Shown in pieces: positions 1 to 6,577 of a stretch of 10,720 nucleotides of DNA. The translations under genes were made by a program, and so were the position numbers. The notes under the pieces are model-generated. The model was not told where the DNA came from, searched no databases, and was given only the letters and a program-made list of their open reading frames with translations. Positions within the stretch are counted from its first letter, which is position 1. The number at the start of each line of letters is the position of its first letter. The stretch is from an uncultured Pseudanabaenaceae cyanobacterium (lineage in GTDB: Bacteria > Cyanobacteriota > Cyanobacteriia > PCC-9006 > JAAUQQ01): the NCBI GenBank assembly GCA_938015405.1, contig CALLPZ010000109.1, positions 1-10,720 on the forward strand, given 5' to 3'.

Positions 1-312
1 CGGCTTAAAATCCCCCAAGCAAAACGACTCATTCGCCTGGGTCGAAGCCTCACCCAACTTCTCCTGCGTCACAGACCCCGTCGGCTTAAACCGAATGCCC
101 TTCTCCAAAAAATACGTCATCACCAAAAAGCCGATGATGCGCGAGAAATATTCGTGAGCTTGCCCCGGCCTAAGAATCTCAATCGTGCCAGCGTGATAAG
201 TCAGTCGAGTTCCAGGAGAATCCGCCAAGCCCTGCTCAATGAGCTTGAACTTCTCCCAACTGCCCTGGACCGTAATGCGTTGGTCAGTCTTGGTTGCACG
301 TAGCTGTACCAT
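1..312 (-). CDS. Uma2 family (DUF820) putative endonuclease, 3' part outside the window
   Basis: The first 104 residues are present, from an ATG at 312; the frame stays open to the window edge, so the C-terminal part is missing. The family has a PD-(D/E)XK nuclease fold and is heavily expanded in cyanobacteria; its biological role is largely unknown. Seen here are the segment SPGTRLTYHAGTIEILRPG (about 32-50) followed by HE at 53-54, and the stretch TQEKLGEASTQANESFCLG (82-100). In relatives, as I remember them, the latter reads QADES/QADQSYCIG, with the Asp thought to be a catalytic metal ligand; here codon 94 is AAT, giving Asn. The protein may therefore be impaired, unless the missing part compensates. 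No clear Shine-Dalgarno sequence precedes the start. The family assignment is firm and the activity uncertain. Confidence 0.85.
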   Translation of the reverse strand, partial: MVQLRATKTDQRITVQGSWEKFKLIEQGLADSPGTRLTYHAGTIEILRPGQAHEYFSRIIGFLVMTYFLEKGIRFKPTGSVTQEKLGEASTQANESFCLGDFKP

Positions 313-354
313 GCCAACATTCTAATCGCTGAACCTGAGGCCAGACAGGCTTCA

Positions 355-432
355 CTACAAATTCCCACAGAGGTATCGTCTCAACCTCGGCGGCATCGTA
401 TCCTTATAGGTGAGCAACCGCTCATTTCCCAT
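355..432 (-). other. short unrecognised open frame, possible gene remnant
   Basis: A minus-strand frame is open from just after a TAG (472-474) to a TAG at 355-357. From the ATG at 432 it encodes 25 residues (MGNERLLTYKDTMPPRL and a few more); counting upstream codons it gives about 38. The composition looks protein-like, with charged and aromatic residues mixed, but I recognise no family and there is no good ribosome binding site. It lies between the Uma2 start and chlD and could be the tail of a decayed gene or chance. The rest of the 313-528 gap shows nothing I can name apart from the weak chlD promoter candidate. Confidence 0.15.
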
Positions 433-462
433 CACTGCTTGCCATACTTCGTTCTCGAAGTC

Positions 463-497
463 TTGAAGGAGCTAGGTGATGGGACAAATATATAGAT
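463..497 (+). promoter_or_regulatory. weak candidate promoter for chlD
   Basis: TTGAAG at 463-468 could serve as a -35 element and the AT run TATATAGAT at 489-497 as a -10 region, about 32-40 bases before the chlD ATG. The spacing (20 bases or more, depending on which hexamer is used) is longer than the usual 16-18, so only the -10-like run is suggestive. No Shine-Dalgarno sequence is visible before the chlD start, which is common in cyanobacteria. Confidence 0.2.
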
Positions 498-528
498 AAG
501 AAACGCCTTTTAATATCCGCCTTAACCC

Positions 529-2580
529 ATGCCCACCCTCGCCCCAGCTGCCCCAGCCTTTCCCCTCGGGGCCGTCGTTGGCCAAGACTCCATCAAACTG
601 GCCCTGCTGCTTGCTGCCGTGGACCCCGGCCTTGGTGGCGTGGTCATTGCCGGACGGCGAGGCACGGCCAAGTCCGTTATGGCGCGGGCGCTCCATGCGT
701 TGCTCCCCCCCATCGAAATCGTCAAGGGCTCCCTCAACAGTGACCCCAAGCAGCCCAGCCTCTGGGACGATGCCACCTCTGAAAAGGTTGATGCCACGAC
801 TCCCCTAGAAGACTTGGACACTGAGGTCATCTCAGCTCCCTTCATCCAAGTTCCCCTGGGCGTCACCGAGGATAGGCTACTGGGGTCGGTGGATGTGAGC
901 CAGTCGATTAAAGATGGCAAGTCGGTGTTTCAGCCCGGTCTGCTGGCCGAAGCCCATCGCGGCGTGCTCTATGTGGATGAAATTAATCTGCTAGACAACC
1001 AGGTTTCCAACCTGCTCCTGGGCTCCATTAGCGAAGGTCGCAATAATATTGAGCGGGAAGGCATTAGTTTCTCCCATCCCTGTCAGCCTCTGCTGGTAGC
1101 GACCTATAACCCGGAAGAAGGGCCACTGCGGGATCACCTGTTGGACCGATTTGCGATCGCCCTTTCCGCCGACAGCATCCTCTCCATGGACGATCGCGTC
1201 CAAGCCGTCGAACAATCCCTGGGCTATTCCAACGACCCCACCGCCTTTATCGAATCCTACGCCGAAGAAAGCGACGGCCTGCGCACCCAGGTTCTCCTAG
1301 CGCGGGAATGGCTTGAAGACGTCACCATCAGCACCGAGCAGGTGAAATACCTTGTCATCGAAGCTATGCGAGGCGGGGTTCAAGGCCACCGCGCCGAGCT
1401 GTTTGCGGTCCGTGTTGCTAAAGCCTGCGCTGCCCTCGATGGCCGCACCGAAGTCAACGCCGACGACCTCCGTGCCGCCGTTCGCCTCGTCATCTTCCCC
1501 CGCGCCACCGTGGTGCCGCCCCAGGAGGATGAACAAATGCAGCCTCCCCCACCGCCGCCACCGCCACAGTCCCAGGATGAGTCCGAAGACGACGAAAATC
1601 AGGACAACAATAACGAGGACGAAAACGACGAAGATCAGGAAGACGATGCCCCGGATCAGCCCGAGGACGAGCAGCAGGACTTGCCCGAGGAATTCTTCTT
1701 CGACCCCGAAAACATCATCATGGATGACTCCGTGATGGCCTTTACCCAGCAGTTCAGCAAGCAGGGTAACTCTGGGGCGCGATCACAGATCTTCTCCGAC
1801 GATCGCGGCCGCTACGTAAAGCCCATGCTGCCTAAAGGCCCCGTCAAACGCATTGCTGTAGACGCCACCCTCCGCGCCGCTGCGCCCTACCAAAAGTCCC
1901 GCCGCCTGCGCAATCCCGGTCGCAACGTCATCGTCGAAAACGGCGACATGCGCTCAAAGCTGCTGATGCGCAAGGCCGGTGCCCTGGTCATCTTCCTCGT
2001 GGATGCCTCCGGCTCCATGGCCGTGAACCGCATGCAGTCCGCCAAGGGCGCTGTGATTCGCCTGCTCACCGAAGCCTATGAAAACCGCGACCAAGTGGCC
2101 CTGATTCCCTTCCGGGGCGAGCAGGCCGAGGTTCTGCTACCGCCAACTCGCTCCATCACCGCAGCGAAAAAGCGCTTGGAAAAAATGCCTTGCGGTGGCG
2201 GCTCACCCCTGTCCCACGGTCTCAGCCAGTCGGCCCGTGTTGCTGCGAATGCCATCAAGTCTGGCGACATCGGCCAAGCCGTGGTCGTTGCCATCACCGA
2301 TGGCCGAGGCAATATTCCCCTGGCCCGCTCCCTCGGCGAAGTGCCTGAAGAAGGCGCTGAAAAGCCCAATATTAAGGAAGAGCTGTTGGAAATTGCGGCT
2401 CAATATCCAGCGTTGGGTCTACAACTGTTGGTGATTGACACGGAAAATAAGTTTATTTCCACGGGCTTTGCTAAGGAATTGGCAGCGGCGGCCCAGGGAA
2501 CTTATTATCACTTGCCTAAGGCCACGGACCAGGCGATCGCCTCCGCCACGCAAAATGCTTTGAAGGATGTCATGGGCTAA
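529..2580 (+). CDS. chlD: magnesium chelatase ATPase subunit D
   Basis: ChlD joins ChlI and ChlH to insert Mg2+ into protoporphyrin IX using ATP, the first committed step of chlorophyll synthesis; the complex is soluble or loosely membrane-associated. The 683-residue product has the complete expected architecture. An N-terminal AAA+ domain carries a Walker A-like GRRGTAKS (42-49) and Walker B VLYVDEIN (146-153). A linker has eight prolines in a row (339-346) followed by a Glu/Asp-rich, Asn- and Gln-containing stretch to about 390. The C-terminal von Willebrand A domain has the MIDAS motif D492-A-S494-G-S496, the loop CGGGSPLSHG (555-564) and ITDGRG with D591. The length is normal for cyanobacterial ChlD and the N-terminus matches the family start. 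A HIP1 octamer lies in the gene at 1153 and another at 2533. No other chelatase gene is adjacent, so chlD stands alone here. Confidence 0.98.
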   Translation: MPTLAPAAPAFPLGAVVGQDSIKLALLLAAVDPGLGGVVIAGRRGTAKSVMARALHALLPPIEIVKGSLNSDPKQPSLWDDATSEKVDATTPLEDLDTEVISAPFIQVPLGVTEDRLLGSVDVSQSIKDGKSVFQPGLLAEAHRGVLYVDEINLLDNQVSNLLLGSISEGRNNIEREGISFSHPCQPLLVATYNPEEGPLRDHLLDRFAIALSADSILSMDDRVQAVEQSLGYSNDPTAFIESYAEESDGLRTQVLLAREWLEDVTISTEQVKYLVIEAMRGGVQGHRAELFAVRVAKACAALDGRTEVNADDLRAAVRLVIFPRATVVPPQEDEQMQPPPPPPPPQSQDESEDDENQDNNNEDENDEDQEDDAPDQPEDEQQDLPEEFFFDPENIIMDDSVMAFTQQFSKQGNSGARSQIFSDDRGRYVKPMLPKGPVKRIAVDATLRAAAPYQKSRRLRNPGRNVIVENGDMRSKLLMRKAGALVIFLVDASGSMAVNRMQSAKGAVIRLLTEAYENRDQVALIPFRGEQAEVLLPPTRSITAAKKRLEKMPCGGGSPLSHGLSQSARVAANAIKSGDIGQAVVVAITDGRGNIPLARSLGEVPEEGAEKPNIKEELLEIAAQYPALGLQLLVIDTENKFISTGFAKELAAAAQGTYYHLPKATDQAIASATQNALKDVMG

Positions 2581-2860
2581 GCCAAGGCTGTGACATGACG
2601 CTTCTGGGATGTGGGCTAGCTGTGGGAGGAGACTTCCTCGATGGATAGCTGTGCCCGGTTTCGGCTGGCAGCGAAATGGCATTCTGTTGCGGATACACAC
2701 CTTAGATAGGTAAAGCCAGTTTCACTTCAGGGTGATTCGATGGCTGGTTCAAGATAATAGGGTGCGATCGCAGCTCATGCCTGGGTTTCTCGCCATGCTT
2801 GCTTGCTGGAAGCTGGCCTCAGCAAGTCAGGCTGTCGCGCTTAGAGATCGGAGCGCTGCT

Positions 2861-3016
2861 CTACGGGGTGTTGCCGTTGGAACTATTGCCGTGGCTGGTT
2901 TGGTTTGCGGGGTTAGGAAGCTGGCTAGCTGGGGGGATAGGTTGAGCCAAAGACTGCTGCTTGAGTTTGTCTGCTAAGGCTTGACAACGATTCCATTGGT
3001 CACGGGAGGAAGGCAC
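2861..3016 (-). CDS. possible small protein of 51 residues, unrecognised
   Basis: A GTG at 3016 is preceded by GGAG (3026-3029 on the plus strand) at a 9-base spacing, and opens a 51-codon frame ending in TAG at 2861-2863. The N-terminal half (PSSRDQWNRCQALADKLKQQ) reads like an amphipathic helix; the C-terminal half is rich in Pro, Gln, Asn and Ser (IPPASQLPNPANQ) and would be disordered. Codon use is ordinary for this window. I recognise no family and there is no partner gene. The overlapping plus-strand frames are less convincing. It could be a genuine small cytoplasmic protein, the end of a decayed gene (a TGA lies in frame three codons before the GGAG-side start), or chance. Confidence 0.3.
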   Translation of the reverse strand: MPSSRDQWNRCQALADKLKQQSLAQPIPPASQLPNPANQTSHGNSSNGNTP

Positions 3017-3196
3017 GATAACGGGCTCCGTTCATTTGACAGCCGAATAATAAACACCCTGTGCTGTTTCGGAAATGTTGTATATACGGAGATCTTACAA
3101 GTCATCTCAAATTGCCAAGGGGCCTGCTGGGACAGGATTACGAGGAATTACGGTCCGTTAATCTACGTACAAAAGAAACGGTTCTGCCCTGTAATG

Positions 3197-3231
3197 GAGA
3201 GGAGTGCGGCGACGTCTCATCTCTCTTTTTT
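3197..3231 (+). terminator. terminator-like hairpin just upstream of the DUF1415 start
   Basis: GAGAG-GAG (3197-3204) can pair with CTC-(AT bulge)-CTCTC (3216-3225) around an 11-base loop, and TTTTTT (3226-3231) follows directly. This is a plausible intrinsic terminator. It stands only 15 bases before the next ATG, so it could end an upstream transcript, release a short leader RNA, or act as an attenuator of the DUF1415 gene. The stem is short and interrupted, hence moderate confidence. Confidence 0.35.
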
Positions 3232-3246
3232 CTGCTCCCCAGGCCT

Positions 3247-3807
3247 ATGCCATTCTCCGCCGATGACGTTGCTTCGATGACTGCTGAAGTGCAGCAGTGG
3301 CTTGATCAAGTCGTGATTGGCCTTAACCTTTGCCCCTTTGCGGCAGAGCCGCGTCAGCAACGGCAAATTCGCTTTGTCATCAGCAGGGCTGCGGATACGG
3401 CTGCGCTGTTGTTGGAACTCCAGCAGGAGCTAACCAGGCTCGCAGATACTGCGCCGGAGGCGCTAGAGACGACGTTGTTGATTCTTCCTCAGGGCTGGGA
3501 GGATTTTGAGATCTATAACGAGCTACTGGGTTTTACGGATCTGTTGCTTCAGCAATTTGGCTGGGAGGGCGAATTTCAGATCGCTAGCTTTCATCCCCAA
3601 TACTGTTTTGCCGATGTGGAAGCAGAGGATGCCTCGAACCTGACGAATAGATCGCCTTATCCCCTGCTCCATTTATTGCGAGAGAGCAGTATTGAAGCAG
3701 CCTTTGCCCATTACCCCCATCCCGAGCGCATTCCTGAACGCAATATTGAGCAGATGCGTAACTTGTCGGCGGCTCAGCGCCAACAGCTCTTTCCTTCTCT
3801 GTTGTAA
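3247..3807 (+). CDS. DUF1415 domain-containing protein
   Basis: The 186-residue product matches the DUF1415 family over nearly its full length. Visible landmarks are the WLDQVVIGLNLCPFA block (18-32), LLILPQGWEDFEIYNELL (77-94), SFHPQYCFAD (114-123), NRSPYPLLHLLRES (134-147) and IPERNIEQM (162-170). The conserved Cys, His, Arg and Glu residues suggest an enzyme or metal-binding role, but no function has been established for the family that I know of. No signal peptide or membrane segment is seen, so it is probably cytoplasmic. The start is set by homology: the frame is open much further upstream, but that part does not resemble the family, and AGG lies three bases before the ATG. A terminator-like hairpin precedes it. 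The 226 bp after it (3808-4033) hold a HIP1 site at 3926 and no gene I can support. Confidence 0.9.
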   Translation: MPFSADDVASMTAEVQQWLDQVVIGLNLCPFAAEPRQQRQIRFVISRAADTAALLLELQQELTRLADTAPEALETTLLILPQGWEDFEIYNELLGFTDLLLQQFGWEGEFQIASFHPQYCFADVEAEDASNLTNRSPYPLLHLLRESSIEAAFAHYPHPERIPERNIEQMRNLSAAQRQQLFPSLL

Positions 3808-4033
3808 CTGTCCGATTTGCTGTATCTGCCAGGGCGGGGGCTAGTGGGGCTAGGCCGTGGAGTTGCAAACCATGAAGTTTTGGATTGTTTGCTCAAGCTG
3901 AATTGACGTTCTGTTGCTGTGAGTAGCGATCGCCAGTTTGGCCTTTTTACACTGGGCATTGTTTGGGAGGGCTGGTGGACCCATCACTTGCCCCAACTGT
4001 TTTGAACCCACTAGAGACTTCTCTGGCTGAAAC

Positions 4034-4579
4034 ATGACTCAACTGTCGCGAGTGATTGGAATTCTATTCGGTGTGCTAGCGCTGCTCTTTGGCCTGGGCT
4101 TTCTCCTTCCAGCCCATGCCCATGTGGAGCGTAGCCTTGTGATTGATGCCCCACCGGAGCAGATCTTTTCCCAGGTCAGTGACTTTAACGCTTGGGCCGC
4201 TTGGTCTCCCTGGGCAAGTATGGATCCCGATGCCCAGCTCACCGTGGAAGGTACGGGTGTGGGCCAGCGCATGATTTGGTCCAGTGCTAATCCCCAGGTG
4301 GGTGAGGGAAGTCAGGTGGTGACGGCATTGGATAGCCCTAGCCATGTCCAGACCCATTTGGAGTTTGACGAACAGGGGCTCGCGGATGCAGCGTTTGATT
4401 TGACTCCAACTGCGGATGGACAAACCCAGGTGACTTGGTCTTTGGATGCTGAGATGCGAGAAGGCGTTCCCTTTGTGATGAAGCCAGTGAGTACCTACAT
4501 GGGCTTCCTGATGGATGGTATGGTGGGCGGCGATTACGAGACGGGCCTACAGAATCTGAAAGCTGTAGTAGAGAACTAA
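4034..4579 (+). CDS. SRPBCC family protein (polyketide cyclase-like), membrane-anchored or exported
   Basis: This 181-residue protein begins with an Arg (R6) and a hydrophobic helix (about 7-25) ending in PAHAH, so it is either a signal peptide cleaved near AHA (27-29) or an uncleaved N-terminal anchor, placing the domain outside the cytoplasmic membrane. The rest is a START/Bet v1-like SRPBCC domain: VIDAPPEQIFSQVSDFNAW (36-54), WSPWASMDPD (57-66), GTGVGQRMIWSS (73-84) and the C-terminal helix MDGMVGGDYETGLQNLK (160-176). The fold forms a hydrophobic ligand cavity; the ligand is unknown. A short hairpin AGAGA-CT-TCTCT (4013-4024) precedes the start and no Shine-Dalgarno sequence is evident. 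Its TAA overlaps the ATG of the DUF952 gene, indicating coupled translation. Confidence 0.88.
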   Translation: MTQLSRVIGILFGVLALLFGLGFLLPAHAHVERSLVIDAPPEQIFSQVSDFNAWAAWSPWASMDPDAQLTVEGTGVGQRMIWSSANPQVGEGSQVVTALDSPSHVQTHLEFDEQGLADAAFDLTPTADGQTQVTWSLDAEMREGVPFVMKPVSTYMGFLMDGMVGGDYETGLQNLKAVVEN

Positions 4580-4965
4580 TGGCAAATTCCCCCTCCGCTG
4601 CTCCTTCGGGTCAAGAGAACCCACAGTTGCTAGTGCATATTATTGATGCAGGCACCTGGACTGCGGCCCAAGCAGCAGGGTCCTATGCTGCGGCTTCGCT
4701 GGATACTGAGGGGTTTATTCATCTCTCTCAACCCCAACAGATCGTCTGGGTGGCGAATCAATTTTATAAGGGGCAATCTGGCTTGATGCTGCTTTGCATC
4801 GATCCCGCGAAGCTGTCGGCGGAACTGCGCTATGACGAGGTGCCGGGCCATGGCACCTTTCCCCACCTCTATGGGCCGATGAATCTGGAGGCGGTGACTC
4901 AGGTCTTGCCCTTTGGCTTGGATGGACATGGGAGTTTTGTCCTGCCCACTGAGTTGCAGGCATGA
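4579..4965 (+). CDS. DUF952 domain-containing protein
   Basis: The 128-residue product shows the DUF952 signature: LLVHIIDAGTW (17-27), GSYAAASLDTEGFIHLSQPQQ (34-54), LMLLCIDPAKLSAELRYDE (69-87) and GTFPHLYGPMN (92-102). The family is small and cytoplasmic, and related in fold to ADP-ribosyl or RNA phosphotransferase-like proteins according to some annotations; its function is not established. The GFIHLS and FPHLYGP histidines are the conserved polar positions. It starts inside the stop codon of the SRPBCC gene (TAATG at 4577-4581), so the two are one operon and probably translationally coupled. The first 15 residues are low-complexity and not conserved. It ends 22 bp from the stop of the convergent arrestin-like gene, with no obvious terminator between them. 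Confidence 0.9.
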   Translation: MANSPSAAPSGQENPQLLVHIIDAGTWTAAQAAGSYAAASLDTEGFIHLSQPQQIVWVANQFYKGQSGLMLLCIDPAKLSAELRYDEVPGHGTFPHLYGPMNLEAVTQVLPFGLDGHGSFVLPTELQA

Positions 4966-4987
4966 TGCCCGGTGAGGGGCTACGAAA

Positions 4988-6046
4988 TTAATTGGGATAA
5001 ACGTCAACTACGATTTCTTCTGTCCAGGTCGGTAAGAACCGAGATTTAATTGTGATGTTGAGTAGCCGCAGGAGCTGATGGTGCTTGGTGAGAACAGTTG
5101 CTGGAGCATTTGGAGGAAATGTTAAAGCAGTTTGGTATGTTTCTGTGCGGCCCAGGCCAATATGGTGATTGTGGGCTGGGCAATGGGTGTATTCAAATAA
5201 CTCGTTCTTCTTGATATGCACAGTGGTTTCGAATCCTTCCGCCCCCCATCCCGTGGTGGTGTAGCTGCACCGTTCTTCATTCTGTAGCTGGATATTGAGA
5301 AATTTCAAGGTCAACGGCAGTCTGGGCCGCAGACTGAGCTGACAGTTCAACGGATTACCGAGGTATGCCCGTTTGACAGGGGTGACCGTTACGCGCAAGA
5401 AAGATTGAACGATGCTTTGTCTAAGGGCTTTCCAGAGTGAATGGATGCCCAAAGCAAACAGGGCTACGATGAAAGCCATGAAGAGGAGCTGATCGTAATC
5501 TGTCAGCAAATCAGTCTCGGTAAACTCCTCCCACCCGAGCCAAAGCAGAGTCAAGCTGAACCCTAGCTGTAGAAGGCCTGCTGCGAATGAGACCACTCTG
5601 GGACCATACTTGCCCCAGAGAAAGGCATCGCCTATGGGTCTGTATTTTTCTGGACCGAGGCTTCGTTGATTGTTGGCTGGCAGCAGGGTGAAGGGCTCCA
5701 CAACCCAAGGCACTGCTGATGTTCCGCCTCCAATGACAGTTGCCTGGAGATCCCAGGTCAGCCTAAATAGTTCGCCTGGGTAACTCAGCGGGCCGGAGGG
5801 GAGTTTGAGCCTGAAAGGGAGATGATATCGCTTGCCTGCCTTTAGGTTGGCTGGGGCCTTGAGCTTTACGCTGAGGACCTGTCGGCTATTACCTTTGTCG
5901 GGCCCTGAGATATGCCAGAACAACTCGAGCCTAATTCCTTTGCAGCGTTGGCTGCCCTTTGGCTTGAGTAGCACCTCGCCTTCCAGGGTGCCTCCCGCTT
6001 GGGGCTGGTTGTTGGTTAGCGCTATTTCTAGAAATTCGTCGCTCAT
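4988..6046 (-). CDS. arrestin-fold-like membrane protein with two beta-sandwich halves
   Basis: The 352-residue protein has no named family that I can assign with certainty. Residues 5-122 look like an arrestin N/Spo0M-type beta-sandwich: alternating hydrophobic strands, a G-x-L-x-G-x-V start (GGTLEGEVLLKP), KGIRLELFWHISG, then FRLKLPSGPLSYPG before RLTWDLQATV. Two membrane helices follow, about 151-171 (AAGLLQLGFSLTLLWLG) and 187-205 (LLFMAFIVALFALGIHSLW), joined by an acidic loop. Residues 217-351 again look arrestin-like: VTPVKRAYLGNPLNCQLSL, then ALTFPPNAPAT before LLNITIKS and a final EEIVVDVYP. Both sandwiches would lie on the same membrane face. Arrestin-like proteins act as binding scaffolds; the partner here is unknown. 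The ATG at 6046 starts directly at the first strand. The gene is convergent with the DUF952 operon and 531 bp from rarD. The fold call is by eye. Confidence 0.7.
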   Translation of the reverse strand: MSDEFLEIALTNNQPQAGGTLEGEVLLKPKGSQRCKGIRLELFWHISGPDKGNSRQVLSVKLKAPANLKAGKRYHLPFRLKLPSGPLSYPGELFRLTWDLQATVIGGGTSAVPWVVEPFTLLPANNQRSLGPEKYRPIGDAFLWGKYGPRVVSFAAGLLQLGFSLTLLWLGWEEFTETDLLTDYDQLLFMAFIVALFALGIHSLWKALRQSIVQSFLRVTVTPVKRAYLGNPLNCQLSLRPRLPLTLKFLNIQLQNEERCSYTTTGWGAEGFETTVHIKKNELFEYTHCPAHNHHIGLGRTETYQTALTFPPNAPATVLTKHHQLLRLLNITIKSRFLPTWTEEIVVDVYPN

Positions 6047-6577
6047 CGTTGCTGAGATTAGGCTGTTCCAGCATCCGCTCTTGGCCTGATATCTGGATTA
6101 GGCTTAGTCTTCCCAGGACGATCCGAATAAGTGGTTGAGATGGGCTGATTGATCTAGATATCACTGTGGTCGGATCGCTCAGTACATCCAGGAACGTTGT
6201 TCACCCCTTTACCCCACAGGACAGGCCGTGAGGTGGATTGCAAATGTCCTCATAAATGAAGCTGTGGCTACATTCAGTTGAATTGAGAGATGGGGCAATC
6301 ACGTTAGGAAATTCCCAGAAATCAAATATCCTCAACTCTGTCAGGCAGGACTCTCCGGAACGCTTTGGGATAGATCCCCAGGCAAGAGCCCAAGCCTACT
6401 TCTGTAGGCTGAAACCCTCTCTCAGAGACTGCTGAGTCCGTTTCAACGGACTTGAGCTGTGAACCTTCGCTCACAGCTGCCAGGCTAAGCAAAATGGGCC
6501 AGGGGTGAATGCAGATCGACTCAGAAAACTGCTAGCCCTCAGATGCTTTATTCCTAGGAAGTCCCTTATCGTTTCCC
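6047..6577. other. intergenic region with hairpin cluster (531 bp)
   Basis: No coding frame looks real. The part nearest the arrestin-like gene (6047-6360) has no motif I can support beyond ordinary AT-mixed spacer sequence that should include that gene's promoter on the minus strand. A small stem GGGA-TAGA-TCCC lies at 6367-6378. The hairpin cluster at 6393-6478 is listed separately. The last 100 bp before the rarD stop (6479-6577) show nothing further. Confidence 0.5.
6393..6478. repeat. cluster of three consecutive perfect hairpins
   Basis: Three different palindromes follow each other. The first is AGCCTAC-TTCT-GTAGGCT (6393-6410). The second is AGTCCGTT-TC-AACGGACT (6435-6452), physically a six-base loop. 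The third is AGCTGTGA (6455-6462), an 8-base loop, then TCACAGCT (6471-6478). A smaller TCTC-TCA-GAGA stem sits in the spacer between the first two. Every stem is perfectly paired, which chance would not give three times in 86 bases. The cluster lies about 100 bp after the rarD stop and before the arrestin-like gene on the same strand, so it could be a rarD mRNA 3' element, an independent RNA, or a dispersed palindromic repeat; similar palindrome modules occur between cyanobacterial genes as I remember them. No T-run follows on either strand, so these are not typical terminators. Confidence 0.75.

Larger units (their letters stand above)
2581..3246. other. chlD-DUF1415 intergenic region (666 bp)
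   Basis: No recognised gene. Just after chlD there is a small hairpin, GAGGA-GACT-TCCTC (2626-2639), flanked by two copies of TAGCTGTG, but no T-run follows, so it is not a convincing terminator. A HIP1 site lies at 2764. On the plus strand a frame ending at 2945 encodes a hydrophobic stretch (LPLELLPWLVWFAGLGSWLAG) without a start codon; on the minus strand the same DNA carries a more protein-like short frame (listed separately). TTGACA occurs at 2981 and 3036 without a matching -10. TATATA at 3081-3086 is a possible -10 box for the DUF1415 gene, about 160 bases before its start. Confidence 0.4.

Noticed and set aside
1657..1735. Acidic low-complexity stretch in chlD as a possible insertion
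   Set aside because: A proline-rich then acidic linker between the AAA+ and VWA domains is normal for ChlD.
2732..2977. Plus-strand frame of 81 codons after chlD
   Set aside because: GTG start without a ribosome binding site, repetitive Ala/Val/Leu composition with no family resemblance, and the opposite strand reads better as protein.
3061..3246. Upstream extension of the DUF1415 frame by 62 codons
   Set aside because: The added residues do not resemble the family and include the terminator-like hairpin; the ATG at 3247 fits the family start.
3837..3853. Direct repeat GGGGCTAG-T-GGGGCTAG
   Set aside because: Short, isolated and in spacer; no sign of an attachment site or target duplication.
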